Shown: positions 25,169 through 35,144, counted from the stretch's first letter. The stretch is 64,000 bases of DNA from Lachnospiraceae bacterium (GCA_015057635.1 SVEB01000109.1:31907-95906); one strand, 5' to 3'. Notes: generated from the sequence alone by a model not told the origin. A program made the numbers and translations.

Positions 25169-26362
25169 ATGTTAAACAAAAAATCCGTTGATGATATCAA
25201 TGTAAAAGGTAAAAGAGTTTTAGTAAGATGTGACTTCAATGTTCCATTAATCGATGGAAAGATCACAGACGATACTCGTCTTGTAGCAGCACTTCCTACT
25301 ATTAAGAAATTAATCAATGATGGCGGTAAAGTAATCCTTTGCTCCCATTTAGGAAAACCAAAGGGAGAACCAAAGCCAGAATTATCTTTAGCTCCTGTAG
25401 CAGTAGCTTTAGAAAAATTACTTGGACAGCCAGTTAAATTTGCAGCAGATGCAACTGTAGTAGGCGAAAATGCGAAGGCAGCAGTAGCAGCTATGAACGA
25501 TGGCGATGTTGTTCTTCTTGAAAACACTCGTTACAGAGCAGAAGAAACAAAGAACGGTGAAGCATTCTCCAAAGAATTAGCTTCTTTATGTGATGTATTC
25601 GTAAACGATGCATTCGGTACTGCTCATAGAGCACATTGCTCTAACGTTGGTGTAACACAGTTCGTTGATACAGCTGTAGTTGGTTACTTAATGCAGAAGG
25701 AAATCGACTTCCTTGGCAATGCAGTTAACACACCAGTTAGACCATTTGTTGCAATCCTTGGCGGTTCTAAAGTATCTTCCAAGATTTCTGTAATCAACAA
25801 TCTTCTTGATAAAGTAGATACTTTAATCATCGGTGGCGGCATGAGCTATACATTCATGAAAGCTATGGGTGAAGAAGTAGGTACATCCTTACTTGAAGAA
25901 GATTACTTAGACTATGCAAACCAGATGATCGCAAAAGCGAAAGAAAAAGGAGTAAACTTACTTCTTCCTGTAGATACTGTGGTAGCAAAGGAATTCTCTA
26001 ACGATGCTCCTTTCAGAACAGTAGCACGTGGTGAAATCGCAGCGGATGAAATGGGTCTTGATATCGGTGAAAAGACTCGTGCTTTATATGCAGATGCAAT
26101 CAAGAGTGCAAAGACAGTAGTTTGGAATGGACCAATGGGTGTATTCGAAATGTCTAACTTTGCAAAAGGTACAATTGCAGTAGCAGAAGCTTTAGCAAAT
26201 ATCGATGGTACAACAATCATCGGTGGTGGTGACTCTGCAGCAGCTGTTAATCAGTTAGGTTTTGCAGATAAGATGACTCATATTTCAACAGGTGGCGGTG
26301 CATCCCTTGAGTTCCTAGAAGGAAAAGAATTACCAGGTGTTGCAGCAGCTAACGATAAATAG
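25169..26362 (+). CDS. pgk: Phosphoglycerate kinase
   Basis: The 397-aa enzyme makes ATP from 1,3-bisphosphoglycerate. The true start is ATG 25169, behind AAAGGAG; the track's extension from 25049 reads through the gap terminator. Signature motifs are [12 protein letters not shown] (about 17-28), [21 protein letters not shown] and the C-terminal nucleotide-binding GGGDSAAAV. Length is normal. It forms the middle of a gap-pgk-tpiA-gpmI cluster with the same highly biased codon use. Confidence 0.98.
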   Translation: MLNKKSVDDINVKGKRVLVRCDFNVPLIDGKITDDTRLVAALPTIKKLINDGGKVILCSHLGKPKGEPKPELSLAPVAVALEKLLGQPVKFAADATVVGENAKAAVAAMNDGDVVLLENTRYRAEETKNGEAFSKELASLCDVFVNDAFGTAHRAHCSNVGVTQFVDTAVVGYLMQKEIDFLGNAVNTPVRPFVAILGGSKVSSKISVINNLLDKVDTLIIGGGMSYTFMKAMGEEVGTSLLEEDYLDYANQMIAKAKEKGVNLLLPVDTVVAKEFSNDAPFRTVARGEIAADEMGLDIGEKTRALYADAIKSAKTVVWNGPMGVFEMSNFAKGTIAVAEALANIDGTTIIGGGDSAAAVNQLGFADKMTHISTGGGASLEFLEGKELPGVAAANDK

Positions 26363-26531
26363 GTCACCAGTACATTCAGGCATAGTTCCGTCACAAAAGA
26401 GAATTCCATATATAGGATTTAAAAAAGTAAGTTTAGCGGTTAGCAATAAAATTTTAGAGGGGCTGACAACCAGCCTTATAAAAGCATGTTGGTTAATAAA
26501 ACTGCAGGTAACGATGAAAAGGGGATAGAGT

Positions 26532-27281
26532 ATGCGCAGAAAAATCATTGCAGGGAATTGGAAGATGAATAAGACTCCAAGCGAGACAGTTACATTAATT
26601 GAGGAATTAAAACCATTAGTTAATAATAGTGAGGTAGATGTGGTATTTTGTGTACCTGCGATCTCACTGATGACTGCTATTGAAACAGCAAAAGGCTCTA
26701 ACATTAAAATCGGTGCTGAGAATATGTTTTATGAAGAGAGTGGCGCTTATACAGGAGAGATTTCTCCTGCTATGTTAACTGACATTGGTGTGGAATATGT
26801 AATTATCGGACATTCCGAGAGAAGAGCATATTTCGCCGAGACCGACATAACAGTAAACAAGAAAGTTTTAAAAGCATTTGAACATCATATTACACCAATC
26901 ATCTGCTGCGGTGAATCTCTAGAACAGAGAGAGCAGGGGATTACCCTTGGCTGGATCCGCGGACAGGTTGAAAAGGCATTTATGAATGTAACAAAGGAGC
27001 AGGCAAAAACCGCAATCATCGCATATGAACCAATCTGGGCCATTGGTACCGGAAAGGTTGCAACAAGCGAACAGGCAGAGGAAGTATGCCATTTCATTCG
27101 TGAGTGCGTTGAAAGATTATACGATGAGGAGACTGCAGAAACAATCCGTATTCAGTATGGCGGAAGCGTAACGGCTGCAAGCGCACCGGAACTTTTCGCA
27201 ATGCCGGATATCGATGGAGGATTAGTTGGCGGAGCAAGTTTAAAGCCAGAGTTCGGTAAGATCGTGAACTATAAGAATTAG
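26532..27281 (+). CDS. tpiA: Triosephosphate isomerase
   Basis: The 249-aa TIM barrel interconverts dihydroxyacetone phosphate and glyceraldehyde-3-phosphate. It shows AGNWKMNKT (active-site Asn and Lys), IIGHSERR (catalytic His), [12 protein letters not shown] (catalytic Glu) and the phosphate-binding [24 protein letters not shown] precedes ATG 26532. The 169-base gap after pgk holds only a small GGCTG/CAGCC hairpin and no terminator, so co-transcription with pgk is likely. A terminator follows. Confidence 0.98.
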   Translation: MRRKIIAGNWKMNKTPSETVTLIEELKPLVNNSEVDVVFCVPAISLMTAIETAKGSNIKIGAENMFYEESGAYTGEISPAMLTDIGVEYVIIGHSERRAYFAETDITVNKKVLKAFEHHITPIICCGESLEQREQGITLGWIRGQVEKAFMNVTKEQAKTAIIAYEPIWAIGTGKVATSEQAEEVCHFIRECVERLYDEETAETIRIQYGGSVTAASAPELFAMPDIDGGLVGGASLKPEFGKIVNYKN

Positions 27282-27352
27282 AAAGTGTGACATATAGAAA
27301 CGCAAAACGTAGGAAAGCAGCATGATCAGATGTTTGCATATACGGTTTGTGC

Positions 27353-27390
27353 ATCTTGGATGGGATGATAAGTCCCATCCAAGATTTTAT
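27353..27390 (+). terminator. Terminator after tpiA
   Basis: A perfect 13-bp stem (ATCTTGGATGGGA with TCCCATCCAAGAT) with a 7-base loop, followed by TTTAT. The T-run is short. Confidence 0.85.
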
Positions 27391-27400
27391 GTCGAAATGA

Positions 27401-27428
27401 TTGACGAATCGACATATTGTGGTATGAT
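27401..27428 (+). promoter_or_regulatory. Promoter for gpmI
   Basis: TTGACG, 16-base spacer, TATGAT, with a TGG extended -10. GTCGA and TCGAC copies flank the -35 region and could be an operator half-site pair. Confidence 0.75.
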
Positions 27429-27535
27429 GAAGACAGGTTACAGGCAATTGCAAAAGCAGATGTAAGGACCATAAATACATATTTGCAAGAGATTGCAGCA
27501 AACCAGGATAAATATAAAAAAAGGAGCTAAGAAAA

Positions 27536-29080
27536 ATGAGCAAAAAACCTACAGTTTTAATGATTTTAGACGGTTATGGATTAAATGAAAAATCCGAAGG
27601 AAATGCAGTGAATTTAGCAAAAACTCCGGTTATGGATAAATTAATGGCAGAATGTCCATTTGTAAAAGGTTATGCATCCGGAATGGCAGTAGGTCTTCCA
27701 GACGGTCAGATGGGTAACTCCGAAGTGGGTCACTTAAATATGGGTGCAGGAAGAATCGTATATCAGGAATTAACAAGAATTACAAAGTCTATCACAGACG
27801 GCGATTTCTTTGAAAATGAAGGATTATTAGCAGCAGTTGAAAACTGCAAGAAGAATAATTCCGCTCTTCACTTATTCGGATTATTATCCGATGGCGGTGT
27901 TCACAGCCATATCACTCATCTTTACGGCTTATTAGAGCTTGCAAAGAAGAATGGTCTTGAAAAAGTATACGTACACGGCTTCTTAGACGGAAGAGATACT
28001 GCTCCTACATCCGGCAAAGGTTTCTTAGAAGCATTAGATGCGAAGATGAAAGAAATCGGCGTTGGCAAGATCGCATCCGTTATGGGACGTTACTATGTTA
28101 TGGACCGCGACAATAGATGGGACCGTGTAGAAAAGGCATATGCTGCATTAGCATATGGCGAAGGCGTGGAAACAGATAATGTGATCGCAGCAGTAGCAAA
28201 ATCTTATGAAGAAGACGTAAACGATGAATTCGTAGTTCCTACTGTTGTAGTGGAAGATGGAAAAGCAATCGGCGAAATCAAAGAAAATGATTCCGTTATC
28301 TTCTTTAACTTCCGTCCAGACCGTGCACGTGAAATCACAAGAGCATTCTGTGCAGATGAATTTGACGGTTTTGAAAGAAAGAAAGGCCGTTACCCATTAA
28401 CATTCGTATGCTTTACAGAATATGATGTGACAATCCCAAATAAGATCATAGCATTCCACAAAGTAGCGATCACAAATACATTTGGTGAATTCTTAGCAGC
28501 ACATAACATGACTCAGGCAAGAATCGCAGAAACTGAAAAATACGCACACGTTACTTTCTTCTTCAACGGCGGCGTAGAAGAACCAAACAAGGGCGAAGAC
28601 AGAATCTTAGTGAAATCCCCTAAGGTTGCGACTTATGACTTAAAGCCAGAGATGAGCGCTTACGAAGTAGATGCAAAATTAGTAGAAGCAATCAAATCTG
28701 ATAAGTATGATGTGATCATCGTAAACTTCGCAAACCCTGATATGGTAGGCCATACCGGTATTGAAGGCGCTGCAATCAAGGCTGTGGAAGCAGTGGATGA
28801 ATGCGTTGGCAGAGCAGTGGAAGCAATTAAGGAAGTAGATGGACAGCTGTTTATCTGCGCAGACCACGGTAATGCAGAACAGTTAGTGGATTATACAAAC
28901 GGACAGCCATTTACTGCTCATACAACAAACCCAGTTCCATTTATCTTAGTGAACTATGATGATGCCTATACATTAAGAGAAAACGGATGCTTAGCAGATA
29001 TTATCCCAACCTTAATCGAGATGATGGGCATGGAACAGCCAAAAGAAATGACTGGAAAGTCTTTACTTATCAAAAAATAA
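27536..29080 (+). CDS. gpmI: 2,3-bisphosphoglycerate-independent phosphoglycerate mutase
   Basis: The 514-aa enzyme converts 3-phosphoglycerate to 2-phosphoglycerate and needs manganese. MILDGYGLNE is the N-terminal metal site, QMGNSEVGHLNMGAGR carries the phosphorylated serine, HGFLDGRDTAP and FNFRPDRAREITR bind substrate, and ICADHGNAEQ completes the metal centre. AAGGAGC precedes ATG 27536. Normal length. It has its own promoter and is followed by secG after 65 bases. Confidence 0.98.
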   Translation: MSKKPTVLMILDGYGLNEKSEGNAVNLAKTPVMDKLMAECPFVKGYASGMAVGLPDGQMGNSEVGHLNMGAGRIVYQELTRITKSITDGDFFENEGLLAAVENCKKNNSALHLFGLLSDGGVHSHITHLYGLLELAKKNGLEKVYVHGFLDGRDTAPTSGKGFLEALDAKMKEIGVGKIASVMGRYYVMDRDNRWDRVEKAYAALAYGEGVETDNVIAAVAKSYEEDVNDEFVVPTVVVEDGKAIGEIKENDSVIFFNFRPDRAREITRAFCADEFDGFERKKGRYPLTFVCFTEYDVTIPNKIIAFHKVAITNTFGEFLAAHNMTQARIAETEKYAHVTFFFNGGVEEPNKGEDRILVKSPKVATYDLKPEMSAYEVDAKLVEAIKSDKYDVIIVNFANPDMVGHTGIEGAAIKAVEAVDECVGRAVEAIKEVDGQLFICADHGNAEQLVDYTNGQPFTAHTTNPVPFILVNYDDAYTLRENGCLADIIPTLIEMMGMEQPKEMTGKSLLIKK

Positions 29081-29145
29081 CAGATTGTATTTTATCCGAA
29101 ATTATGATAAAATGTGCGTTGAGATATATAAGCAAGGAGGTGTAA

Positions 29146-29394
29146 ATGATGGAAATTTTAAGATTGATCGTAACAATTGCTTATGTTTTAATTTGTGTAG
29201 GATTAGTTGTCGTTGTATTAATGCAGGAAGGTAAGTCAGCAGGACTTAGCGGCGCAATCAACGGCGTTGCAGATACTTACTGGGGTAAGAACAAAGGCCG
29301 TTCTATGGAAGGTGCTCTTAATAAGCTGACAAAAGTTCTTGCAGTTTTATTCATCGTCATCTCCTTAGTTCTTAACCTTCATTGGGGACTGTAA
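29146..29394 (+). CDS. secG: Preprotein translocase subunit SecG
   Basis: The 82-aa protein has two membrane helices (about 5-24 and 55-77). Between them is the conserved VVLMQEGKSAGLSGAI loop of SecG, the small subunit of the SecYEG channel. AAGGAGGTG is followed by two in-frame ATGs at 29146 and 29149, and either could be used. In many Firmicutes secG is followed by rnr and smpB. Here a terminator, a repeat-like segment and a minus-strand gene intervene. Confidence 0.95.
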   Translation: MMEILRLIVTIAYVLICVGLVVVVLMQEGKSAGLSGAINGVADTYWGKNKGRSMEGALNKLTKVLAVLFIVISLVLNLHWGL

Positions 29395-29402
29395 TTATCC
29401 AA

Positions 29403-29435
29403 CCCTCGCGGGCTTGCCTCGCGGGGGCTTTTTTT
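29403..29435 (+). terminator. Terminator of secG
   Basis: A GC-rich 10-bp stem (CCCTCGCGGG with CTCGCGGGGG-type right arm, G-U pairs) with a CTTGC loop, followed by T7. Confidence 0.9.
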
Positions 29436-29487
29436 GAATTTAGGGGAGGTCAGCGTGAGCCTTCGCATGGCGCCGCAGCCGATATGT

Positions 29488-29545
29488 GGAGGCTGAACGG
29501 ATGCACGAGCGGACACCGTAAGGCCGTTGTCTTCGACTCTCAGAC
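29488..29545. repeat. Segment resembling the left arm of the 4.9-kb hairpin
   Basis: GCACGAGCGGACA and TCAGACAGGA occur here with exactly the spacing seen in the long hairpin (GCATGAGCGGACA and TCAGACAGGA). An ungapped comparison by eye gives about 35 of 55 matching bases. Only one arm is present. No gene is seen between the secG terminator and the minus-strand gene. Confidence 0.5.
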
Positions 29546-29556
29546 AGGATATGATA

Positions 29557-30261
29557 TTATTTTTTGGTTAAGAGCAGATGATGAAAGAAGGCGATTTCCT
29601 GGAATGCAGGGATGGTGCTGACGCGGGATTCAAGGGCAAGCATGTTTTGTTGCCAGGCAGGATCGGACTGGATATCCTGATTTTGCTGGAGATCCCAGAA
29701 GGTACGCATGCCGAAAGTAGTCGTAAGTGTCAGGGAAGGAGCCCATTCACATATATTTGTATCTTCATAGTAGGAGATGGCACCAAATTGGGCAGATTGT
29801 CCGCAGTTACCGTCTAACAGGGCATTTGCATGATCGAACTGATTGAGAAGAACGGCCATCTGCATGACTCTTCCGGCTCGATTATGTTTTAGGATGGACA
29901 AAATGCCATCTGGTTTCAGAAGACGGGCAAATTCCTGTACAATCTCCGGACGTTCTTTTGGAGCATACTCTAATACATTATGACAGAGAATCGCGTCGAA
30001 TGATTCGGATGGAAGACCTTTTAGAACGGAAAGGCTTCCTTCAAGCTGGATATAATCATGAGCCATAAAACGTTCCTTTAACATATCCGCATTCGGTTCA
30101 ACAGCCGTTACTTCATTATCTTCTGCAAAATGATCTGCTGTAATCCCTTTCCCGCTGCCAAAATCCAATATCTTTTTATTATGTAAAAAATCAAGCTGTG
30201 TCCAGGTCATCTTCTTTTGTAATTGCTCCCATACAGGGATTGATAAATTCCAATATGTCAT
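29557..30261 (-). CDS. Class I SAM-dependent methyltransferase
   Basis: The likely 234-aa protein starts at ATG 30261, which has AAAGGGGA upstream; the track adds 17 residues. Motif I for S-adenosylmethionine binding is ILDFGSGKGITADHF (about 32-46), followed by VTAVEPNADML (motif II acidic residue) and FDAILCHNVLEYAPKE (motif IV). Later motifs are typical of the Methyltransf_11 type. The substrate cannot be read from sequence. It is the only minus-strand gene between secG and rnr and interrupts a normally conserved order, which suggests an insertion. The divergent 370-base region to rnr shows only A/T-rich sequence besides the rnr promoter. Confidence 0.88.
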   Translation of the reverse strand: MTYWNLSIPVWEQLQKKMTWTQLDFLHNKKILDFGSGKGITADHFAEDNEVTAVEPNADMLKERFMAHDYIQLEGSLSVLKGLPSESFDAILCHNVLEYAPKERPEIVQEFARLLKPDGILSILKHNRAGRVMQMAVLLNQFDHANALLDGNCGQSAQFGAISYYEDTNICEWAPSLTLTTTFGMRTFWDLQQNQDIQSDPAWQQNMLALESRVSTIPAFQEIAFFHHLLLTKK

Positions 30262-30570
30262 ATTATAATTCCCCTTTCGTATAATGGATCTGTTTTTCTT
30301 TTTTGCTGCCACAGTATTGCTGGCATTATTCTTTTATTATTTCTCCAGCACTATTCTTATTTTATCTTTAGCCTATTTTGTCTGTTTTACTAGGATTCTA
30401 AAGATTTCTTCTAACAGTAATCAATGTTTTTATGCTTTCTTTATCATTGTTTGACAGTTTATTTTACTGCTCTTATCAGTGTATTACAAAAATTGGTGAG
30501 AGGCAATATGGTCGTGGCAAGTGGGGGAAAAAGATTAAAAAAGGCGAAAAAGGGGAAAATAAATTATGAC

Positions 30571-30598
30571 TGGACATTAGGCCAGAATACTTTATAAT
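30571..30598 (+). promoter_or_regulatory. Promoter for rnr
   Basis: TGGACA, 16-base spacer, TATAAT, about 46 bases before the rnr start. Confidence 0.6.
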
Positions 30599-30643
30599 CA
30601 TAATATGTAGTATAAGTACAATAACTAGAAAATGAGGATATAT

Positions 30644-32770
30644 ATGGATAGAGAAGAGTTAGAAAATAAGAAGCAGCTGTTATTTCATGTGATTACCGAT
30701 AAGGCGTATCGTCCTATGAAATTTAAAGAGCTCGCAGGGATCCTGCAAGTACCAAAGGATGAGAGAGATGATCTGAAACATGTTTTAGACTGTCTGATGG
30801 CAGACGGGAAGATCGCGTTAGATGATAGCAGACGTTATATAGAGGCCAAAGGAAATATAAGAACCGGTGTATTTTCTGGAACAAGCAGAGGATTCGGTTT
30901 TGTTAAGATTGAAGGAGAAGACGAAGAAATCTTCATTCCGGAGAGAGAGACAAAGGGAGCTTTGAATCAGGACGTGGTTCAGGTTGTTATCAATGAGGAA
31001 CAGACTGGCAAGAGAAGAGAAGGTGTAATTGTCGGCATTGTGGAACGAAGTGTGGAAGAGTTAGTGGGAACATTTCAGAAGAGCAAGAATTTTGGATTTG
31101 TTGTTCCAGACTCTCAGAAGTTCAATGCCGATATTTTTATTCCGAAAGAATATACAAAGGGTGCCGTAAACGGACATAAGGTATTAGTGCGTATCGTAAA
31201 TTATGGAAGCGAGAGAAAGAGTCCGGAAGGAAGAATCGTGGAGATCCTTGGTCATATCAATGATCCAGGCGTGGATGTACGAAGCGTTATATTGGAAAAA
31301 GGAATTCCAACAGAGTTTCCGGAGAGCGTGATGCATCAGGTAGAGCATATTCCGGATGAAGTGGATCCAAAGGAAATCGGCGGAAGACTGGATTTAAGAG
31401 ACTTACAGACTGTGACGATTGATGGTGAAGATGCAAAGGACTTAGATGATGCGATCACATTATCAAAATCCGGCAATATCTATAAGCTTGGTGTTCATAT
31501 CGCCGATGTCAGCCACTATGTAAAGGAAGATTCCCCGCTTGACAAAGAGGCATTAAAGAGAGGTACTTCGGTTTATTTAGTAGACCGTGTTATTCCAATG
31601 ATCCCTCATAAGCTGTCTAACGGAATCTGTTCCTTGAATGCAGGCGTTGATCGTCTTGCATTAAGCTGTATTATGGAGATTGATGAGAAGGGAAATGTGA
31701 TCGGACACCGCATCGCAGAAACTGTTATTAACGTATCCCGCAGAATGAGCTATACTTCCGTTAAGAAGATCTTAGAGGATAAGGACGAAGCGGAGATCAA
31801 GGAATACGAAGAATTCGTTCCGATGTTTGAGCAGATGCAGGAATTAGCGGATATCTTAAGAGAGAAGAGAAGAAAGCGCGGCTCTATTGATTTTGACTTC
31901 CCGGAAAGCAAGATTACCTTAGATGATAAGGGAAGACCGATTGAGGTAAAGGCTTACGAACGAAATAAGGCGACCAAGATTATTGAAGACTTCATGCTGA
32001 TTGCAAATGAAACCGTAGCGGAAGATTTCTTCTGGCAGGACCTTCCGTTCGTATATCGTACCCACGAGAACCCGGATGCGGAAAAGATTCAGAAGTTAAG
32101 TGTATTTATCAATAATTTTGGTTATACCATGCATATCGGACAGTATGAGATTCATCCAAAAGAACTGCAGAAGCTGATGAAAAAGATTGAAGGAACACCG
32201 GAAGAAGCGCTTATTTCAAGACTGACTCTCCGTTCCATGAAGCAGGCGAAGTATACTACAACTTGTGACGGACATTTTGGTCTGTCCACCAAGTATTACA
32301 CACACTTCACTTCTCCGATCAGACGTTATCCGGATCTTCAGATCCACCGCATCATTAAGGAAAACTTACGAGGCGGATTAAAGGAAAGAAGAATTGCACA
32401 TTATGATTCTATCCTTCCGGATGTGGCGAACCAGACAAGTAAGACGGAACGACGTGCGGATGAAGCGGAACGCGAAGTACAGAAGCTTAAGAAGGTAGAA
32501 TATATGAGTCAGTTTATCGGGGAGACATTCGACGGGGTAATCTCCGGCGTTACTTCCTGGGGCATGTATGTGGAACTTCCGAATACCTGTGAAGGTATGA
32601 TCCGCCTAGCAGATCTGCAGGATGACTATTATATCTTTGATGAGGCACACTATACATTAATTGGAGAGCATACAAAGAATACCTACAAATTAGGACAGCC
32701 AATCCATGTAATGGTAGTGGCCACAGATAAAATGCTGCGCACGATTGATTTTATGCCAGTTATGGATTAA
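30644..32770 (+). CDS. rnr: Ribonuclease R
   Basis: The 708-aa 3'-5' exoribonuclease degrades structured RNA and takes part in tmRNA-linked mRNA decay. An N-terminal helix-turn-helix-like part is followed by two cold-shock domains (RGFGFVKIEGEDEE at about 85 and FGFVVPDSQKFNADIFIP at about 145). The RNB catalytic domain has DGEDAKDLDDAI with the metal-binding aspartates, and a C-terminal S1 domain begins FDGVISGVTSWGMYVEL. ATG 30644 has GAGG 7 bases upstream, so it is preferred over 30632. It ends about 155 bases before smpB. Confidence 0.96.
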   Translation: MDREELENKKQLLFHVITDKAYRPMKFKELAGILQVPKDERDDLKHVLDCLMADGKIALDDSRRYIEAKGNIRTGVFSGTSRGFGFVKIEGEDEEIFIPERETKGALNQDVVQVVINEEQTGKRREGVIVGIVERSVEELVGTFQKSKNFGFVVPDSQKFNADIFIPKEYTKGAVNGHKVLVRIVNYGSERKSPEGRIVEILGHINDPGVDVRSVILEKGIPTEFPESVMHQVEHIPDEVDPKEIGGRLDLRDLQTVTIDGEDAKDLDDAITLSKSGNIYKLGVHIADVSHYVKEDSPLDKEALKRGTSVYLVDRVIPMIPHKLSNGICSLNAGVDRLALSCIMEIDEKGNVIGHRIAETVINVSRRMSYTSVKKILEDKDEAEIKEYEEFVPMFEQMQELADILREKRRKRGSIDFDFPESKITLDDKGRPIEVKAYERNKATKIIEDFMLIANETVAEDFFWQDLPFVYRTHENPDAEKIQKLSVFINNFGYTMHIGQYEIHPKELQKLMKKIEGTPEEALISRLTLRSMKQAKYTTTCDGHFGLSTKYYTHFTSPIRRYPDLQIHRIIKENLRGGLKERRIAHYDSILPDVANQTSKTERRADEAEREVQKLKKVEYMSQFIGETFDGVISGVTSWGMYVELPNTCEGMIRLADLQDDYYIFDEAHYTLIGEHTKNTYKLGQPIHVMVVATDKMLRTIDFMPVMD

Positions 32771-32813
32771 AATATAAAATGGACTGAAAGAATACCCTTT
32801 CGGGATGAAACGT

Positions 32814-32855
32814 ATATGACATGGGCTTTTCGCTTGGAAAGCCCATGGAGCATAT
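32814..32855 (+). other. Two-tier hairpin between rnr and smpB
   Basis: A perfect 10-bp stem CATGGGCTTT/AAAGCCCATG with an 8-base loop lies inside ATATG/CATAT. There is no T-run, and the smpB ribosome binding site follows about 60 bases later. It is either a stabiliser or processing site in the joint transcript. Confidence 0.55.
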
Positions 32856-32926
32856 ATCTAAGGGAGGAGAAAGCTTATGGCATTCGGGCTCCCTTTATTA
32901 ATTGCAGGCAGGAGGGAATAGGATTA

Positions 32927-33391
32927 ATGGCAAAAGATAGTATCAAAATGATAGCCAATAATAAAAAAGCCAGATTCGACTATTTCATTGAAGACACCTA
33001 CGAAGCAGGGATCTCATTGCATGGTACGGAGGTCAAATCACTGCGTATGGGAAAATGTTCTATTAAAGAAGCGTTCATACGTATTGAAAATGGTGAAGTA
33101 TATGTGTATAGTATGCATGTGAGTCCTTATGAGAAAGGAAATATATTCAATAAGGATCCGCTTCGTGTGAAGAAGCTGCTTCTTCACAAGTATGAAATTA
33201 ATAAAATAGCTGGGAAGCTTCAGCAGCAAGGGTACACATTAGTACCGCTTACTGTTTATCTAAAGGGGAGTCTCGTGAAAGTTGAGATCGGTTTAGGACG
33301 AGGCAAAAAACTGTACGATAAACGTCAGGATATTGCAAAGAAAGATCAAAGACGAGAAGCAGAAAAGGAATTTAAAATAAGAAACTTATAA
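32927..33391 (+). CDS. smpB: SsrA-binding protein SmpB
   Basis: The 154-aa protein binds tmRNA and delivers it to stalled ribosomes. The start is ATG 32927 behind GGAGGG; the track's 37-residue extension reads through the hairpin. Motifs are [28 protein letters not shown] and the C-terminal [12 protein letters not shown] tail, whose basic residues enter the decoding site. rnr lies directly upstream, but the ssrA gene itself lies about 24 kb away on the other strand. Confidence 0.97.
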   Translation: MAKDSIKMIANNKKARFDYFIEDTYEAGISLHGTEVKSLRMGKCSIKEAFIRIENGEVYVYSMHVSPYEKGNIFNKDPLRVKKLLLHKYEINKIAGKLQQQGYTLVPLTVYLKGSLVKVEIGLGRGKKLYDKRQDIAKKDQRREAEKEFKIRNL

Positions 33392-33404
33392 AAAAGAATA
33401 TGGT

Positions 33405-33441
33405 AGCAGTAAAGGGGCTTAAGGATTACTTAAGAACTGCT
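33405..33441 (+). other. Hairpin upstream of the pyrophosphatase gene
   Basis: AGCAGT..CTTAAG pairs with CTTAAG..ACTGCT around GATTA. No T-run follows. It lies 13 bases after smpB and before the ribosome binding site of the next gene. Confidence 0.45.
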
Positions 33442-33469
33442 GTCCGCTCTTTACTAGGAAGGAAAAAAC

Positions 33470-35116
33470 ATGACAACACATGCAAGAAAGATTTTTGTAA
33501 TCGGGCATAAGAATCCAGATACCGATTCCATTTGTTCGGCGATCTGTTATGCGAACTTAAAAAACAAGACGTCGGAAAATGTGTATGTACCAAAGAGAGC
33601 AGGCCAGATAAGTGCGGAGACGCAATATGTGCTGGATCGTTTTGGAGTAACACCACCAGACTATATTGCAGATGTAGGAACACAGGTAAAAGACATTGAA
33701 ATCAGACAGACACCCGGAGTCAGCAAGTACATTTCATTAAAGAAAGCTTGGACACTGATGAAGGAACAGGGCGTAGTAACGCTTCCAATCACAGAAAATG
33801 AAAAGCTGGAAGGTCTTATCACAATCGGTGATATCACAACTTCTTATATGGAAGTTTATGACAGTAAGATTTTAGCAGAAGCAAGTACTTCTTATGAAAA
33901 CATCTTAGAAACATTAGATGCGGAGCTTATCGTTGGTGACAGAGATAAAAACTTCGATAAAGGTAAGGTATTAATCGCAGCTGCGAATCCAGATCTGATG
34001 GAAAGCTATATTGAGGAAAATGATCTTGTTATCTTAGGAAACCGTTATGAATCCCAGTTATGTGCTATTGAAATGAAAGCAGCATGCATTATTGTATGCG
34101 AAGGTGCGAAAGTATCCATGACAATCAAGAAGTTAGCGGAAGACAAGGGATGCGTGGTGATCAGCACACCTCATGATACCTATACGGTAGCAAGACTGAT
34201 CAACCAGAGTATGCCGATCAATCACTTCATGAAGAGAGACAAGCTGATCACATTCCGTACCGATGATTTCGTGGAAGAAATTAAAGGCGTTATGGCGAAG
34301 AACCGCAACCGTGATTTCCCAGTGCTTGATCATAAGGGAATTTACCGTGGCATGATCTCCCGCCGTAACTTATTAAATATGCAACGTAAAGAAGTGATCT
34401 TAGTGGATCACAATGAAATGAGCCAGGCGGTAGACGGTATAGAAGATGCAGAAATCTTAGAAATCATCGATCATCACCGTCTTGGTACGATCGAGACAAT
34501 GAAACCGGTATTCTTCCGCAATCAGCCTCTCGGATGTACAGCAACGATCGTATACCAGATGTACCGCGAAGCAGGCGTTGAGATTGAAAAGCATATCGCA
34601 AGCCTATTATGCTCTGCAATCATCTCCGATACGCTTATGTACCGTTCACCAACCTGTACATTCATGGACAGAGAGGCAGCGGAACATCTTGCGAAGATCG
34701 CAGGAATTGATGTAGAGCAGTTTGCAGCAGATATGTTTGCAGCAGGCAGCAATTTAAAGAGCAAGACCGAAGAAGAAGTATTCTATCAGGATTTCAAGAA
34801 CTTCACAGCCGGTGATATCACATTTGGCGTAGGTCAGATCACCTCTTTAAATGCAAATGAGTTAACGGATGTGAAGGAACGTCTTCTTCCATATTTAGAA
34901 AAGGCGATCACAGAACATGGCGTGGATATGATTTTCTTCATGCTGACAAACATCATCAAGGAATCAACCGAATTAATCTGCATCGGCAATCAGGCAGTGC
35001 ATACGGTAGAAAATGCATTTGGAGTTAAGATGGAAAACAACGGATTCCAGCTTCCAGGTGTTGTATCCCGTAAAAAACAGCTGATTCCAGCTCTTGTAGC
35101 TACTATGCAGGAATAG
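33470..35116 (+). CDS. ppaC: CBS-domain family II inorganic pyrophosphatase
   Basis: The 548-aa enzyme hydrolyses pyrophosphate using manganese. The N-terminal DHH domain starts VIGHKNPDTDSICSA. A CBS domain (about 75-125) is followed by a DRTGG-like insert (about 130-245, with LVILGNRYESQ) and a second CBS domain (about 250-305). The DHH motif proper is IIDHHRLG, and the C-terminal DHHA2 domain holds GVGQITSLN. The long nucleotide-regulated form is typical of Clostridia. AGGAAGG precedes ATG 33470. It lies about 80 bases after smpB, without a terminator between them. Confidence 0.95.
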   Translation: MTTHARKIFVIGHKNPDTDSICSAICYANLKNKTSENVYVPKRAGQISAETQYVLDRFGVTPPDYIADVGTQVKDIEIRQTPGVSKYISLKKAWTLMKEQGVVTLPITENEKLEGLITIGDITTSYMEVYDSKILAEASTSYENILETLDAELIVGDRDKNFDKGKVLIAAANPDLMESYIEENDLVILGNRYESQLCAIEMKAACIIVCEGAKVSMTIKKLAEDKGCVVISTPHDTYTVARLINQSMPINHFMKRDKLITFRTDDFVEEIKGVMAKNRNRDFPVLDHKGIYRGMISRRNLLNMQRKEVILVDHNEMSQAVDGIEDAEILEIIDHHRLGTIETMKPVFFRNQPLGCTATIVYQMYREAGVEIEKHIASLLCSAIISDTLMYRSPTCTFMDREAAEHLAKIAGIDVEQFAADMFAAGSNLKSKTEEEVFYQDFKNFTAGDITFGVGQITSLNANELTDVKERLLPYLEKAITEHGVDMIFFMLTNIIKESTELICIGNQAVHTVENAFGVKMENNGFQLPGVVSRKKQLIPALVATMQE

Positions 35117-35144
35117 GCCGACAGCTTAGGATAAAAAACAATAA

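Noticed and set aside
32816-32926. N-terminal extension of smpB in the track
   Set aside because: It reads through a hairpin; ATG 32927 has GGAGGG and matches SmpB.
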